A stretch of 64,000 bases of DNA, from the NCBI GenBank assembly GCA_037043015.1, contig CM073322.1, positions 8,629,601-8,693,600 of the forward strand, written 5' to 3'. The notes below the pieces were generated by a model. It was not told the DNA's origin and did not search any database. It worked only from the letters and a program-made list of their open reading frames with translations. The translations under genes and the position numbers were made by a program. Origin of the DNA: Bryum argenteum. Taxonomy: Eukaryota; Streptophyta; Bryopsida; Bryales; Bryaceae. This document shows, piece after piece, positions 1 through 10,739 of the stretch (positions within the stretch are counted from its first letter, which is position 1; every line of letters starts with the position of its first letter).

Positions 1-124
1 TCATTGATTGGTTCATTCGTGGTGCCTAAGTTCAAAAAGTGCACTATTCATGTTGCCCAAGTCCAAAAGATGCTGAGATCCAATTTTGGGCTGCCCATTG
101 AGGAGTGGAAGGACCTTTGAGGGT
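1..124. mobile_element. Partial TTAA-type element, cut by the window edge
   Basis: The first 124 bases match the right part of the element ending near 6,305: both share a stretch beginning TCATTGATTGGTTCATTC and the phrase CCCAAGTCCAAAAGATG. The end is degenerate, GAGGGTAAA where the other copy has GAGGGTTAA. Its left end lies outside the window. Confidence 0.5.
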
Positions 125-148
125 AAATGAACTTGATATGGATTTTAA

Positions 149-1410
149 CCCCTAACTTTCCTTGAAGCCCGAAATGGGTTTTTGCAATTCCGGGCAGCCT
201 AGTTGAAGGGGTTAGAAGTAATATTTTTGACTAAGAATTTTATTGGGTCCTCCTTATACTGCAAAGTGTATGTGGTAAAATTTGCAAAGTCAAATTCCAA
301 TTTTTGAGTCTTCTAGGACGATTCTTGGGTTGCGAGCCGAGATGGGGCAGCTCAGAAAAGTAACTTTTTTGATTATTTTTTTTTGAAACATGATCATTAC
401 TAAATCACTACTCAAATTTCAAAGTGACTCAAGTCAAAAAGTATACCAATTTTACAAGGGCAGCCTCCAAAATAATTTAAAACCAATCTTCGCAATACCC
501 AAAAAAACTTGGGAGACAAACTTTGGATGTTATGATCTCTCAAATGGTAAACATCCAGGCACCACAAGCCTTGGCTTGGTGGTTAGGGCTTAGGCCCCCA
601 ATGAGGAGGTCGTGGGTTCTATTCCCCATGCCGGCATGGTGCTCACCACTATAGTCCACCCAACTATTGTGGGGGGTCCTTGGACCTTGTTGTATGGGTA
701 CCTCAAAGCCCTTTGGGGGGATACTATGTCAAGTATCTTCAAGGCATTAGTAACTAGGCTAGAAACTAGCGTAGTTATAGTGTCCACCCTCGAGAGGGGG
801 AAGTAGTATTGTTCCAATTTCCCCTTGTCCGGTGGCCATCGGGATATTAGCATTACGAACGGACACTTCATTCACGCCGGCCCCTTGCAAAGGGACCGGA
901 GTTTCTATCTATCTATCTATCTGGTAAACATCCAACGGTCAATTTTTTGAAGAGTAATCATGCATATTCTTAGGTACAAGATCTTACGGTTGGAAGTTTC
1001 AAAAAAAGAAAATAAATTGGTTTACACCCCCACAAGTGCTTAGAGGTAGAGTTTTTTTGGGTATTGCGACGATTGGTTTTAAATTATTTTGGAGGCTGCC
1101 CTTGTAAAATTGGTATACTTTTTGACTTGAGTCACTTTGAAATTTGAGTAGTGATTTAGTAATGATCATGTTTCAAAAAAAAAATTTCAAAAAAGTTACT
1201 TTTTTGAGCTGCCCCATCTCGGCTCGCAACCCAAGGATTGTCCTAGAAGACTCAAAAATTGGAATTTGACTTTGCAAATTTTACCACATACACTTTGCAG
1301 TATAAGGAGGGCCCGATAAAATTCTTAGGCAAAAATATTACTTTTAACCCCTTCATCTAGGCTGCCCAGAATTGCAAAAGCCCATTTCGGGCCTCAAGGA
1401 AAGTTAGGGG
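149..1410. mobile_element. Foldback transposon with long inverted repeats and TTAA flanks
   Basis: The element starts CCCCTAACTTTCCTTGA after TTAA (145-148) and ends with the reverse complement before TTAA (1,411-1,414). The arms, about 149-545 and 935-1,410, are inverted copies of each other over several hundred bases. They share blocks such as the CCCATTTCGGGC and TGTATGTGGTAAAATTTGC segments. There is no transposase, so it is a non-autonomous foldback element. Single-arm relatives occur near 10,004-10,512, 24,665-24,955 and 25,510-25,800. The loop contains a later SINE insertion. The 4-bp TTAA duplication and the CCC start are hallmarks of piggyBac-type ends. Assigning it to that superfamily is inference. 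Confidence 0.8.
558..921 (+). mobile_element. tRNA-derived SINE with (TCTA)n tail
   Basis: A 364-bp insertion is flanked by a perfect 13-bp duplication, TGGTAAACATCCA, at 545-557 and 922-934. Near its start are an A-box-like motif (TGGCTTGGTGG, about 571-581) and a B-box-like motif (GGGTTCTATTCC), spaced as in a polymerase III promoter. The tail is TCTA repeats instead of poly(A). The uninterrupted target is visible at 10,321-10,350, where AAATGGTAAACATCCAATGG runs straight through. It has no coding capacity, so it would depend on a LINE for mobility. It inserted into the loop of the older foldback element. Confidence 0.85.
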
Positions 1411-2283
1411 TTAATCAACAAATTTTGTTGAAAATGGGCCCCTGATGAAAAAGTTACATCTCTTCAATATTCACCCATTTCATCCAAAATGTTGAATTTG
1501 GACATTGGAGACGCGTAGGCGTTATTTGAGAGGAAAATATGATGTAAAGACGAAAAAAATATACACCTAGACTTGTTTTCAATTTCTTGTGGACAATAAG
1601 TAGTTGTAACTTTCTAATATTGTTCATATACTAGCCCTCAAACACCCATTCTATCTTGCAAGATATCTACTCTTTGAAAAATTTGAGATGATATTCAAGT
1701 AGAAAGCTTCAAGATCTTATATTTTGTCTTCTTGATATATTAAGGCTAACTTTAGACGAGGATGGGACCAAATCTATAGTAAAATCCTCTCACGTAATTG
1801 GTCTATCTCTTAAAATTGGCCCCAAGGACTTTACATGGAGGTCAAAGCCAACTTTTCAAAAATTATATCATCATGGGTGTGGACAAGTCATGACACATCC
1901 CACCACGCAAAAATTTGGGAGTTACAAGAATGGAAGGCAATTCATGGCCTTGGGGTGGCTTGTTGTTTTCATTACAAATTTGATATTTTCACTGTGAACA
2001 AATCAAAAACATGAAAGGTAGTTAAATTTTTAGATTGGCCGCTTAACCTTGTTTTTCCTTTTACAAAGCAGCCCCAAGGGCTCTAAAAATGGGAGGAATC
2101 CGCCCATCCTTTACTGGTTTTCTAATGTGTTCTCCAAGCAGCCCATTGAACTCAAAATGTAAGTGAATCGGCTTGAAGATTTGATGACCTCAACTCCCCT
2201 CTAAAGTGTCCCTCACTTTGAAAACATCCTAAATATCTACCACCAAAGTATGTCACATTCATGATTACTTAATTTGAAGTGTC

Positions 2284-2320
2284 AAAAATAAAATAAAATA
2301 AAATAAAATAAAGTAAAATG
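2284..2320. repeat. AAAAT pentanucleotide microsatellite
   Basis: Five to six consecutive AAAAT/AAATA units with one AAAGT variant at the right end. Confidence 0.85.
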
Positions 2321-2590
2321 GAGGAGTCAAAGTGGTCCTTGTGCTCTACACCATGGATTAAGTATAGTGAGCTTGGGGGCAGGCAGACAAGATTACAATG
2401 ATGGTGGGCTAGAACGGCAAAAAGCTTACATAGCAGTTTTTGGACTTGGCTGGCCATCGAATATGTGAAGAGGCATGCAATATTCTCCTCAACCACTTGG
2501 TTGCATTTAACACTATAAATATCAACAAAACCTCTTTTCTTAGACTTAAAAAGGAAGGATAAAAATTTGGCATATTTTTGCAAGTGATAC

Positions 2591-2613
2591 CAAGATAGAT
2601 AGATAGATAGATA
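2591..2613. repeat. GATA microsatellite
   Basis: Consecutive GATA units (AGATAGATAGATAGATA). I checked whether it was a SINE tail like the one at 905-921 but found no SINE body beside it. Confidence 0.8.
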
Positions 2614-2680
2614 AGAACTCCAATCTTCAAATTGAAGATTGACGTGAATACAACGTCTGTTCTTAATGTCTTTACCTTAA

Positions 2681-2913
2681 CCCTTAAACGTCATATGCTT
2701 TCCTGATACCACACCCAAAATCTCTTTAAAACTCCATTTTTAGCATTATTCTATTTTAATTTTCTTGAGCTCAGTTCTAAGAAAGTATAGATCTCTTTAT
2801 GGTGCTCAGTTTGGAATTCTAAAAATTCCATTTGGTATAATAAAGTGTAAGTTATGAGCAAGATTCTCTCAAAAAAAAACCCAACCCCTCGGGCTAGGTC
2901 TGACGTTTAAGGG
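2681..2913. mobile_element. Short TTAA-flanked MITE
   Basis: This 233-bp element has perfect 13-bp terminal inverted repeats, CCCTTAAACGTCA at the left and its reverse complement at the right. TTAA lies directly outside both ends (2,677-2,680 and 2,914-2,917). It is non-coding. Same end type as the 3,234-4,206 and 63,066-63,332 elements. Confidence 0.85.
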
Positions 2914-3233
2914 TTAATGGCCACAGGACAAAAAGGTAATAGAACATAACTACTCACCCCGTGCCCGATACCAAATATATAGCCTTATCTATGTATTCAC
3001 TATTGCAATCAAACATGAGGTAAACTTCCAATGTCCTAATTGTCATTCAAACCTCATTCCTGTAAGCCGTTTTACGCTGCAGCGGAAAAGACTACTAAAA
3101 CGTCAAGTATTCTTGCCCATGACATAGTTATAAGAGACAACAAGATAGTGTGTGAGAGAAGATATAAAACAATTGGAACATCTATTCAAGAGAATTTTTC
3201 TCTAAAGGTGGAGTTTCTTATCCAACCTCTTAA

Positions 3234-4206
3234 CCCCTAAACGCCCAAGCCTATTTTTAGTAGAAAAGCACATTTCCTTAGAAATCGTCATAGATGAAAT
3301 TCAAGAGAAGGTATTAAGATCTCAACCGTACAAACTTGTAATAGACTTATCGAAGATCATGTGGACCAAAATTTGAGTCATGAGGCCTTATAGATCGGGA
3401 GATCGTAACATATTAATATCAAAAACAAATTGCAAAATTTCATCATTTTCACTTTGAGGTGGAAATGCTACAATATACCTATTGCAATGAAAAAATCACC
3501 AACTAGAAAGATGTTCACCTTCATCTTAATAAGTCCTTTACCCAACAAAAATTCATCAAAAAAATTTCTTGGCTCAAATAAAAGCCATGCAATGGTAAAA
3601 ACTACCCAACATTTTACAAAGGAATAATAGTCCAAAACTAGACCCTTTGCATTCAATTTCATGCCTTATCTTCAAAACATCTTCGATCTTGTTAAGGTTT
3701 CTACCACTTAGACTAGACTCTAATTGGAGGCCATCCCAAAAAATTAAGTTGGAATCCAACGGTGGATGAGGGAGATATAGCTCCTCAAATATCATCCATT
3801 TTCTCACTTTTTCTGTTGACAAAACATCATTGCAAATCCAATAGCAAAATCATTTGGATCAAAAAACTTCTCACTACAAAGTTGTTAAGAGACACCTTAA
3901 GATCGTGACCATGAAAAAAAAAATCATGAAAAACTATTTTTAATTTCACATAATTGGCTTGCAATGGTAATACATGCCCCATGCTTGAAATCCCAAAAAC
4001 AAGAGCTGTCTTCACTAAATTGCATTCCATCAATTCATACTTTATTGTATGGGCTTGCAAATTTTACAACACAAACTGGACTTGATTTGGAACCTAACCC
4101 AAGTGATTTCATCCAAAACGGACCTTGGATGAAGAAGATATGGCTCTTCAAAGTTTCTGGATGTACATCCACAATGTCGTTTTTCGACATCGTGGGCGTT
4201 TAAGGG
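3234..4206. mobile_element. TTAA-flanked MITE-like element, 973 bp
   Basis: The left end is CCCCTAAACGCCC after TTAA (3,230-3,233). The right end, read inward, is CCCTTAAACGCCC before TTAA (4,207-4,210). The interior is AT-rich without a credible protein, although some interior segments recur around 14,400-15,130. It is a non-autonomous member of the CCCCTAA/TTAA family. Confidence 0.8.
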
Positions 4207-4856
4207 TTAAACAAGCTGGGCTCCAAAATAAAAATGTTTCATGATCTCCTAAACCATAACTCCTCTTCCTATAACAATTCACTCCCCACACTCACAAATT
4301 CTCCCGGAGAATAGAATATGAACTTTCATTTCATTCTCCATTTGAGGTGAATGAAAGTTCAAAATACCCAATCTAGGATTTAAGGATATTTAGGGGTTAA
4401 TAACAACTAAAGCACTACTCAAATAGAATTTTGTAGCTCACAATGAGGCTTTAAATCTTCGTTTCCACTCAGAGTTGATATACATATGTTTTGCAAAACT
4501 CATGCCCCGGGCAACCCTTGAGGTTTTTACATCAGCCAATAAATGGTCTAGGGTAAGGGCATGACATGGGTACCCCTCCAAAATAGTGTGATTTTTTTTT
4601 AAAACCACTTTCTGATAAAAAAAATAGTATTGAAAATTATTCTAACGAGATGGTATTATAGGTGACATGGCTATAGTTGTATACAAGGGGTTAAATAAGA
4701 AATTTTAAGCACATACATGATGAATTACACATGGGTCACACACAATGAGCTGAGCCTTAGTGGTACCCATGCCCTTGCCCTCCATTGATTTTTAGGAGTT
4801 GAGGTGCTCGGCAAGGGTAGCTAAAGCGTTGACAATGAAGACATGAGTGCTAACTT

Positions 4857-5184
4857 ATGTTGTTTTTCCATGCAGGACGGGGGGCACTCTATCCTCCTCG
4901 CTCATACTCTCTTTCTTCAAGCGTAAGCCATGCATGTCCGTTCCCGGATATTGAGCGTACCTTCCCCGTCGACTGGGGGGAGGCCCCTCTCGGACGGGTG
5001 GGCGAAGCGGGGAGTCAGCTGCCAGGTTCACATCCCCTTATTATTTGCATGTGTCTGTCATAATGTCGTATTCTCTCCCGCCATGCAGCTGCCGCTCCTG
5101 CCTCGGAAACGAAGCATTGTTATTCCTCGCACCTCTCCCCGGGAAAATCCGGGACACCTGGCCCCATGCAGCACGGAATCATGA
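4857..5184. other. GC-rich island of unknown origin
   Basis: A sharp rise in GC sets this block apart from its AT-rich surroundings. A possible short intron (GTGTCTGTC to CCATGCAG, about 5,051-5,088) splits two GC-rich parts. No protein family was recognised in any frame. It could be a captured gene fragment or the remnant of a promoter or first exon. The stretch from 4,211 to 5,800 holds nothing else I can support. Confidence 0.35.
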
Positions 5185-5819
5185 CATTCTTCAACATGAA
5201 GCATGGTTACCAAAGAACACATGAAACTAACTTGCTCAATAATGGTTCAGATTTTGACAACATGGCAATCTATAGTGCGACAATGTGTGTGCTGGGCAAA
5301 GTAAGTGAAGGATTGGGCATTGGGAAATGATAGTTTTTGGACTCTTTCAAAATTTGTTATGAAATTTGACTCAGAAATTTTCCTAATAATGACGCAATGA
5401 AAGATGTTCATGGTCAATATATCGAAATCCAACCTTGAAAGCTATCATGTTCCTCCTACAAAATTCACCCTAGTGGGCCATTTTTCGGTTTCTTGAGCAT
5501 TCTATCTTGCTCTAGGCACTCCAATTTTCCAACGGTCACGTAATCAAACATACATACATCTAAATAAATATGCTGGTACATTGATAAGATTTATGACTAT
5601 ATGTGGCAACGATCAAGAGCCAAGACAACTTTGTAGGAAAATTTTAGTATTTATTCAAGACATTAATAAGATTTTTGAATATACGTGGCACCAATTAAGA
5701 GCCAAGGCAAGTTTGTAGAGTTTTTTTTAGTATTATTCAAGACATTAATTGTAACTTACATTGACCAAACAAACGGTATATTCTTCAGTCTAGAAGATTT
5801 GACATGTGGAAATCATATA

Positions 5820-5908
5820 CTCCATGTGTCCCATTATAGTTGTTTAGTAGGTTCTCTCAAATCTACCTCTCCATGTAGATTGAAGAGAACCTACTGCACT
5901 AGAGGGAG
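5820..5908. mobile_element. Stowaway-like palindromic MITE
   Basis: The ends read CTCC and GGAG beside TA (left) and TG (right). The core is a near-perfect palindrome: GTAGGTTCTCTCAAATCTAC at 5,847-5,866 pairs with 5,875-5,894. A relative with cleaner ends is at 18,090-18,181. Confidence 0.6.
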
Positions 5909-5984
5909 TGATAAACAACATTGTAATGATGATGGAGTAGAAACATTGACAAAAAGATGCTCTAAAATAACCAGCTTCGATTAA

Positions 5985-6305
5985 CTCTTAAATGCCAAGC
6001 AAGCCCGAGGGATTTTTTTTCCAATAGAATCATGCTATGCAGCTATCACTGTACTCAACTTGAATTTCACTTGAATTTTGATGTCAAACTGGTTACCTTC
6101 TTATGTTGCATTCCAAAAAGTGAAATTTTACAATTCAAATCACAATTTGTATGAGTGATTATGTGCTTTGAAAGAATTGTGGTATGTACATTGGGGTTGT
6201 ACATAACCTTGTAGGAGATTGCAAGCTCGTCATTGATTGGTTCATTCATGATGCCCAAGTCCAAAAGATGTTGTGATCCAATTTCAGGCTGCCCCTTTCG
6301 GAGGG
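5985..6305. mobile_element. Probable TTAA-flanked element
   Basis: TTAA flanks both sides (5,981-5,984 and 6,306-6,309), and the right part is homologous to the element at window positions 1-124. The terminal inverted repeats are poorly matched (CTCTTAAATGCC against CCCTCCGAAAGG), so the exact left end is uncertain. Confidence 0.5.
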
Positions 6306-6309
6306 TTAA

Positions 6310-7350
6310 CATGTACTTCCTTGGCAATCTATTCAATCAGTTTTCTTGCGACAAACACTGGCACACAGACTCAGTTTTTGTCGAAAATGTTGGAAATAAT
6401 AAAAAGGGATGGAAAAATGGGGGGTTGGAAGGCGTAGCCGCCCAGCAAAAAGGAACATCAAGCAAGCTCCTTGTTGCTGGTAAAGCACGGACTGGGTCAT
6501 CCATTTCCCCTTTTCCTACATATATACACAATTTTTTATTTTTATTTTTTATTTTTTTTCTTGAACAGTAGATGCTTTACTGAAGTTAAACACATACAAG
6601 AGCCAGAGCCGAAGCCCGGCAGAATTAAACCAAATTCTTTTTAAGATTTTCTGAGACTAAACCATGATGCTAGTTCAATACATACACAATTTACTGTAGA
6701 TGCTGTTTTTTCCTTACAAGCAAAGCTTGGATTTGGTAACCCCCATCATTTGAATTTAATTTTATACTTTTGTGGAAACATGAGTAAGTGACACTACAGT
6801 ACTACTGCTGCTGCTCAAATTGCATGCGGTTGATCTCGCCTCTGACCCCATGAGCATCCGAATCCGAGTGATTCTCCTCGTCTGATAACATCATGTGGCC
6901 AGTGTTGGAGCTTTTGACGAGTGCCTCTTGTCCTTTCTTGTGGCTTGTGCTTCTCGGTTTTGTCTTTCGCGTGAAGTGTTTACATGACAAGTAGGATTTT
7001 TTTTTAAGATTTCATAAAAGTTTTTTTTTCAAAAAATTATTATTATTTTATTCTATTTAATAACCAATCAATGTATTAAGGTAGGCAGTCCTAAAAGCGC
7101 TATGTACCCAAAAGCGATATGTACCTCATTTGTAGATTGTGAAAATACACATTTGTATATAACGCAATTGGGTCAAATCTTACTTAGCACTTTGGAATTT
7201 TGTATAAAATTCACAAATGCGAATTACATGTTGCAAATTTTTGCAATCCTCCCGAAAACCTATTTCGAATGTGGTCATAATTTTATTTTGAATTTAGTAG
7301 TGCTAAAAATAGGTCAGATCTCTTAAGGTGGCGCTTTTAGGACACTCTAC
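6310..7350. other. Intergenic DNA with an unassigned 62-codon frame
   Basis: A minus-strand frame at 6,802-6,990 is richer in GC than its surroundings and encodes a charged, Ser/Asp-rich, Gln-ending tail. It could be the last exon of a lost gene, but no domain, splice partner or homologue is visible. The rest is AT-rich and featureless. Confidence 0.3.
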
Positions 7351-7355
7351 CATAA

Positions 7356-7905
7356 CCTCTAACTTTCCTCGAGCCCAATCAACCATTTTATGGTGGATCC
7401 CGAATTTTGAGGAGCTGTAATCGGATAAAAAATATTTTTTTTGGAAATTTTTTTTGACATCCCAGAAGTATGGTGAGTTAGGAACAACCTCCAATTTACA
7501 TAACCTCGTTTGGATTCATAGATTGTTCACAATAATCCTTCAAACACAAACAGGGCAAGGTTTTCTTAGTGTGAGGAAACTTTACTATTTTGGGAAACTA
7601 GTAAGGTTCCTCATAGGTTACTGGTGGCCTCTCTTCATTTTATCATATAACAAGTGATTTTAGCCAATCATAATTATCTCCAATTACTAATGATAGAAGG
7701 TGCATTTTATATTGATTTTCATAGTTTTACTCTTTTTAATTGATTATAAAAAAATATGACCTATTTTAGGATACTTAACCGTAGGGATCTAATTTAGGGT
7801 TTAGGGTCCTCATACTATCTTTGAAGCGCTACATCATAAGGGTTACAAAATCCTTATTCTATAACACATCTAAGTTTTTCTTCAAACCCCTCGGGCCTTT
7901 AGGGG
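7356..7905. mobile_element. TTAA-type MITE, about 550 bp
   Basis: The left end is CCTCTAACTTTCCTCGAGCCC-like after ATAA. The right end, read inward, is CCCCTAAAGGCCCGAGGGG, next to TTAA (7,906-7,909). The whole element is matched in reverse orientation by about 24,956-25,487, which shows it is a discrete repeat. It is non-coding. Confidence 0.7.
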
Positions 7906-8502
7906 TTAAAACCTGAAACGGGTTTCGGAGGTTTCCGTAGGAGGGAAACCCAGCCAACTTTTACCATTATAATCCTACAAATGAGGAAGAATCAACGGTT
8001 CAAATGTGGTATGCGAGAAGAATGTCAAGTGAGGTTTGAGATCTTACGGTTGAATCTTTCAAATAATGCTTAGATAGAGATTTTTTTGAGCTCAATCTAA
8101 AAGAAGGTCAATTGTTTTGACTTAGATTGTTTTCCAACAAGGAAATCTAGGGGTTAATCAATTGAGAGAAATACAATCATGAACCAAAGTAGTGATGCTA
8201 CTTGGCGGGTCGGTTTCTTGTCTTTTTATGTGCTTTTATAGATAGACCTCCTGCAACCTAGCTCGACACTCCTCCAAGTCGTAGACCCACTCCACAAGTA
8301 ACAATGGTAGATTGAAGTTTGATAACTTATTACAAATTGGTGATGTGAGTCTTTTTTTTTGACGAAAATGACCTTATAAATAAACTCTAATTTAACCCAC
8401 TAAAGTTGAAACTGACCACATTGTGGTTGCTTTGCTAAAAAACATTTGTTGTTTGTACAAAAACTGAAACTTTGACTCAATATATCTCAAGATCCGCTTG
8501 GT

Positions 8503-8589
8503 GAAATTTGATAAAAGTACATGGGGGTAGATTAATTAGACACTTATAAATCCAATTAGTTCTACCCCCATGTACTTTTATCGAAATTC
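8503..8589. repeat. Strong inverted repeat (hairpin)
   Basis: Arms of 29 bases (8,503-8,531 and 8,561-8,589) pair with two mismatches around a 29-base AT-rich loop. The stem core is AAAAGTACATGGGGGTAGA. Weaker pairing continues outward for about 15 bases. No TA or TTAA duplication is evident. It could be a MITE relic or a small-RNA precursor. Confidence 0.7.
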
Positions 8590-10003
8590 TCGGAATCAAA
8601 TTTAAAAAAAAAAGAGGAAGTTGATCACGGATTTCAAATATGACCGTCTGGTGGTGCACAATAGAGCTTCTCCTCTCCGGGTTAAATCTGAAAATTACAA
8701 CAAATTGTTCGTCATAACAAATTTCCCATTTTAAGACTCTCACTACAAGCAATATGCTTCTCGAGCTCAAACATTATAAAGTGAGAATTGGAGTGAGACA
8801 AGTGCGATTTTCATGCTATATACACTTCAATTCGTATAACATGCCAAAAATGGTTGTGTGTGATACATACTTTTCGAGCTCATACGAATGTTCACATTGC
8901 GCACACACTTCAAATATGCCAAATATGGTTGCGACCACCTTGAGTGTCCATCTAGAGAATCCGAGGTGCGTGCGACAAAGTGAGAAGACACCCGTGTACA
9001 AACAAAAAAACGATCGTAGTCAGAATGGCACGAGTGAGTGAATGCTCTCAATATAAGTCTGCATGCAGATATGATTATAACTCATGGTTGTTGAGAGATA
9101 GAGTGAACAACTCATTTGCATTCTACATTTATTCCCTTGGACTATGGCCTTGCTTTTTGCCAAAAGAACATATTCCGCATCATTGGGTTCAGTTTGTGAG
9201 AAAAGTTAACATATAGGTACTTGACTCTGCCATAGATCTCAGAAACTGACTCTGTATGATTTTATGACTTTATTTACTAGGAAAGGCGGAAGAAAAGGAA
9301 AGGCCAACATAAATAAAGTGTCAATTTGGTATGTCTAGTACTAGGAAAACAAGGTAAGAATAATACCCATGATTAAGATTTTGCATAAAAATCCGAATCA
9401 CAAATAATATTGTATGTGTGTAGAAGATCTTGGATATGAGTTTGGAATATTCTTTGCACTCTTGTCGTCATGAGATAGAAGGAGAAGAAGTAGAACACCA
9501 GACTCCTATGGATTGGCGTGAATATAGTGTCCGTTCGACCTACCCTTGATGTTATGCATACAGGACATAACAACAAATGGTAGAGGACTACTATCACCAT
9601 GAGATAAACTAAGGTTACTCTAATTCAACTACTTATTGTATTGAGGTAAGAGCCCCACAATCCTTACAGTTGTGATGCTTATGTTGCATCAAATGCAGCT
9701 TGTGTGAGAACACATGACAACTTTACAAGCCTTGATTAGGTATCTCATCAAAGTCTTCACAACAAGATCAAAAGAGCATATATTGATTTCTCTGAAAAGA
9801 TTGGGATTGCACTTGAATGCCTTACTAGAGGTACAAGGTTGCCATCACAACTCTAAACACTATCAATTTCTTTTGTTTGCCGAAGGACGTTATTTCATCA
9901 TTGCCATGTTAATGCAACTATTATCACTCAAATGTGTAATTGTGCAATCTAATAACAAAAATGCACCTAAACTATTCTCATGAAATATTGCACAATACCT
10001 TGC
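8590..10003. other. AT-rich intergenic DNA, no gene seen
   Basis: Only short shadow frames occur on both strands. Nothing recognisable was found. Confidence 0.55.
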
Positions 10004-10512
10004 ATGCAAACATTTTCGCCTAAATTTTTTAATGAATGCTCCCTATATGAAAAGTGTATGTGGTAAAATTTGCAAAGCCAATTCCAATTTTTGAGTCTTC
10101 TACGACAATTCTTGGTTTGCAAGCCGAACTGGGGCATCTTAAATTTAGTATTTTTTGAGATTTTTTTTGGAAATATGTTTCTGACCAAATCACTACTTAA
10201 GTTCCAAACGGCCCCAAGTCACAAAAAGTACCAATTTTACAAGGGCAGCCTCCTAAAGTGTCAAAAATAATCTCAACAATGCCCAAAAAAACTTCGTAGA
10301 CAAACTTTGGATGTTACGATCTCTCAAATGGTAAACATCCAATGGTCAATTTTTGAATCAGAAAGTGAAAATTGGCTTAGGTACAAGACCTTACGGTTAG
10401 AAGTTAAAAAAAAAGAATTAAAAATTTGTTTTGCACCCCTTGAAGTGCATAGAGGTAGAGAATTGAAGTTTGAGGTTTCAAGCTCCCAAAAACACCCAAG
10501 GATCTTTAGAGG
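10004..10512. mobile_element. Single-arm relative of the foldback TTAA element
   Basis: Homologous to one arm and loop of the 149-1,410 element, sharing TGTATGTGGTAAAATTTGC and CAAGGGCAGCCTCC. It ends GATCTTTAGAGG before TTAA (10,513-10,516). It preserves the empty version of the SINE target site at 10,321-10,350. The left end is approximate. Confidence 0.6.
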
Positions 10513-10739
10513 TTAATGTGAGATGTATAGGTTGTTTCAAAACTATCATAATAGATTTGACAGAAACCTATCCATCTACATTATGGGTTAGAGGGGGTAA
10601 TGTTTAATATGTTCTACAAACCACCTAATGAACCAATTGATCCAAGTCGCGTATTGAGTCAATTGAGCTTAAAATGTAGGTGAATTGACTCGGAAGATTT
10701 GATTGGCCTTCGTCTCCCCTTGTAAAGCGTCCCTCAATA

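Larger units (their letters stand above)
1421..2676. other. AT-rich intergenic DNA, no gene seen
   Basis: No reading frame with codon-like content or recognisable domain was found on either strand. The only structured parts are two microsatellites near the right end. Confidence 0.6.

Noticed and set aside
2591-2613. GATA repeat as the tail of a second SINE
   Set aside because: No A or B box, no SINE body on either side and no target duplication.
2681-2913. Harbinger/PIF origin of the TTAA elements (3-bp TTA/TAA duplication)
   Set aside because: A 3-bp duplication would need the same three bases on both sides, but the flanks are TTA and TAA in mirror order. Only the 4-bp TTAA fits both ends.
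6802-6990. Minus-strand 62-codon Ser/Asp-rich frame
   Set aside because: Possibly a lost last exon, but there is no partner exon, domain or homologue, so it is not called as a gene.
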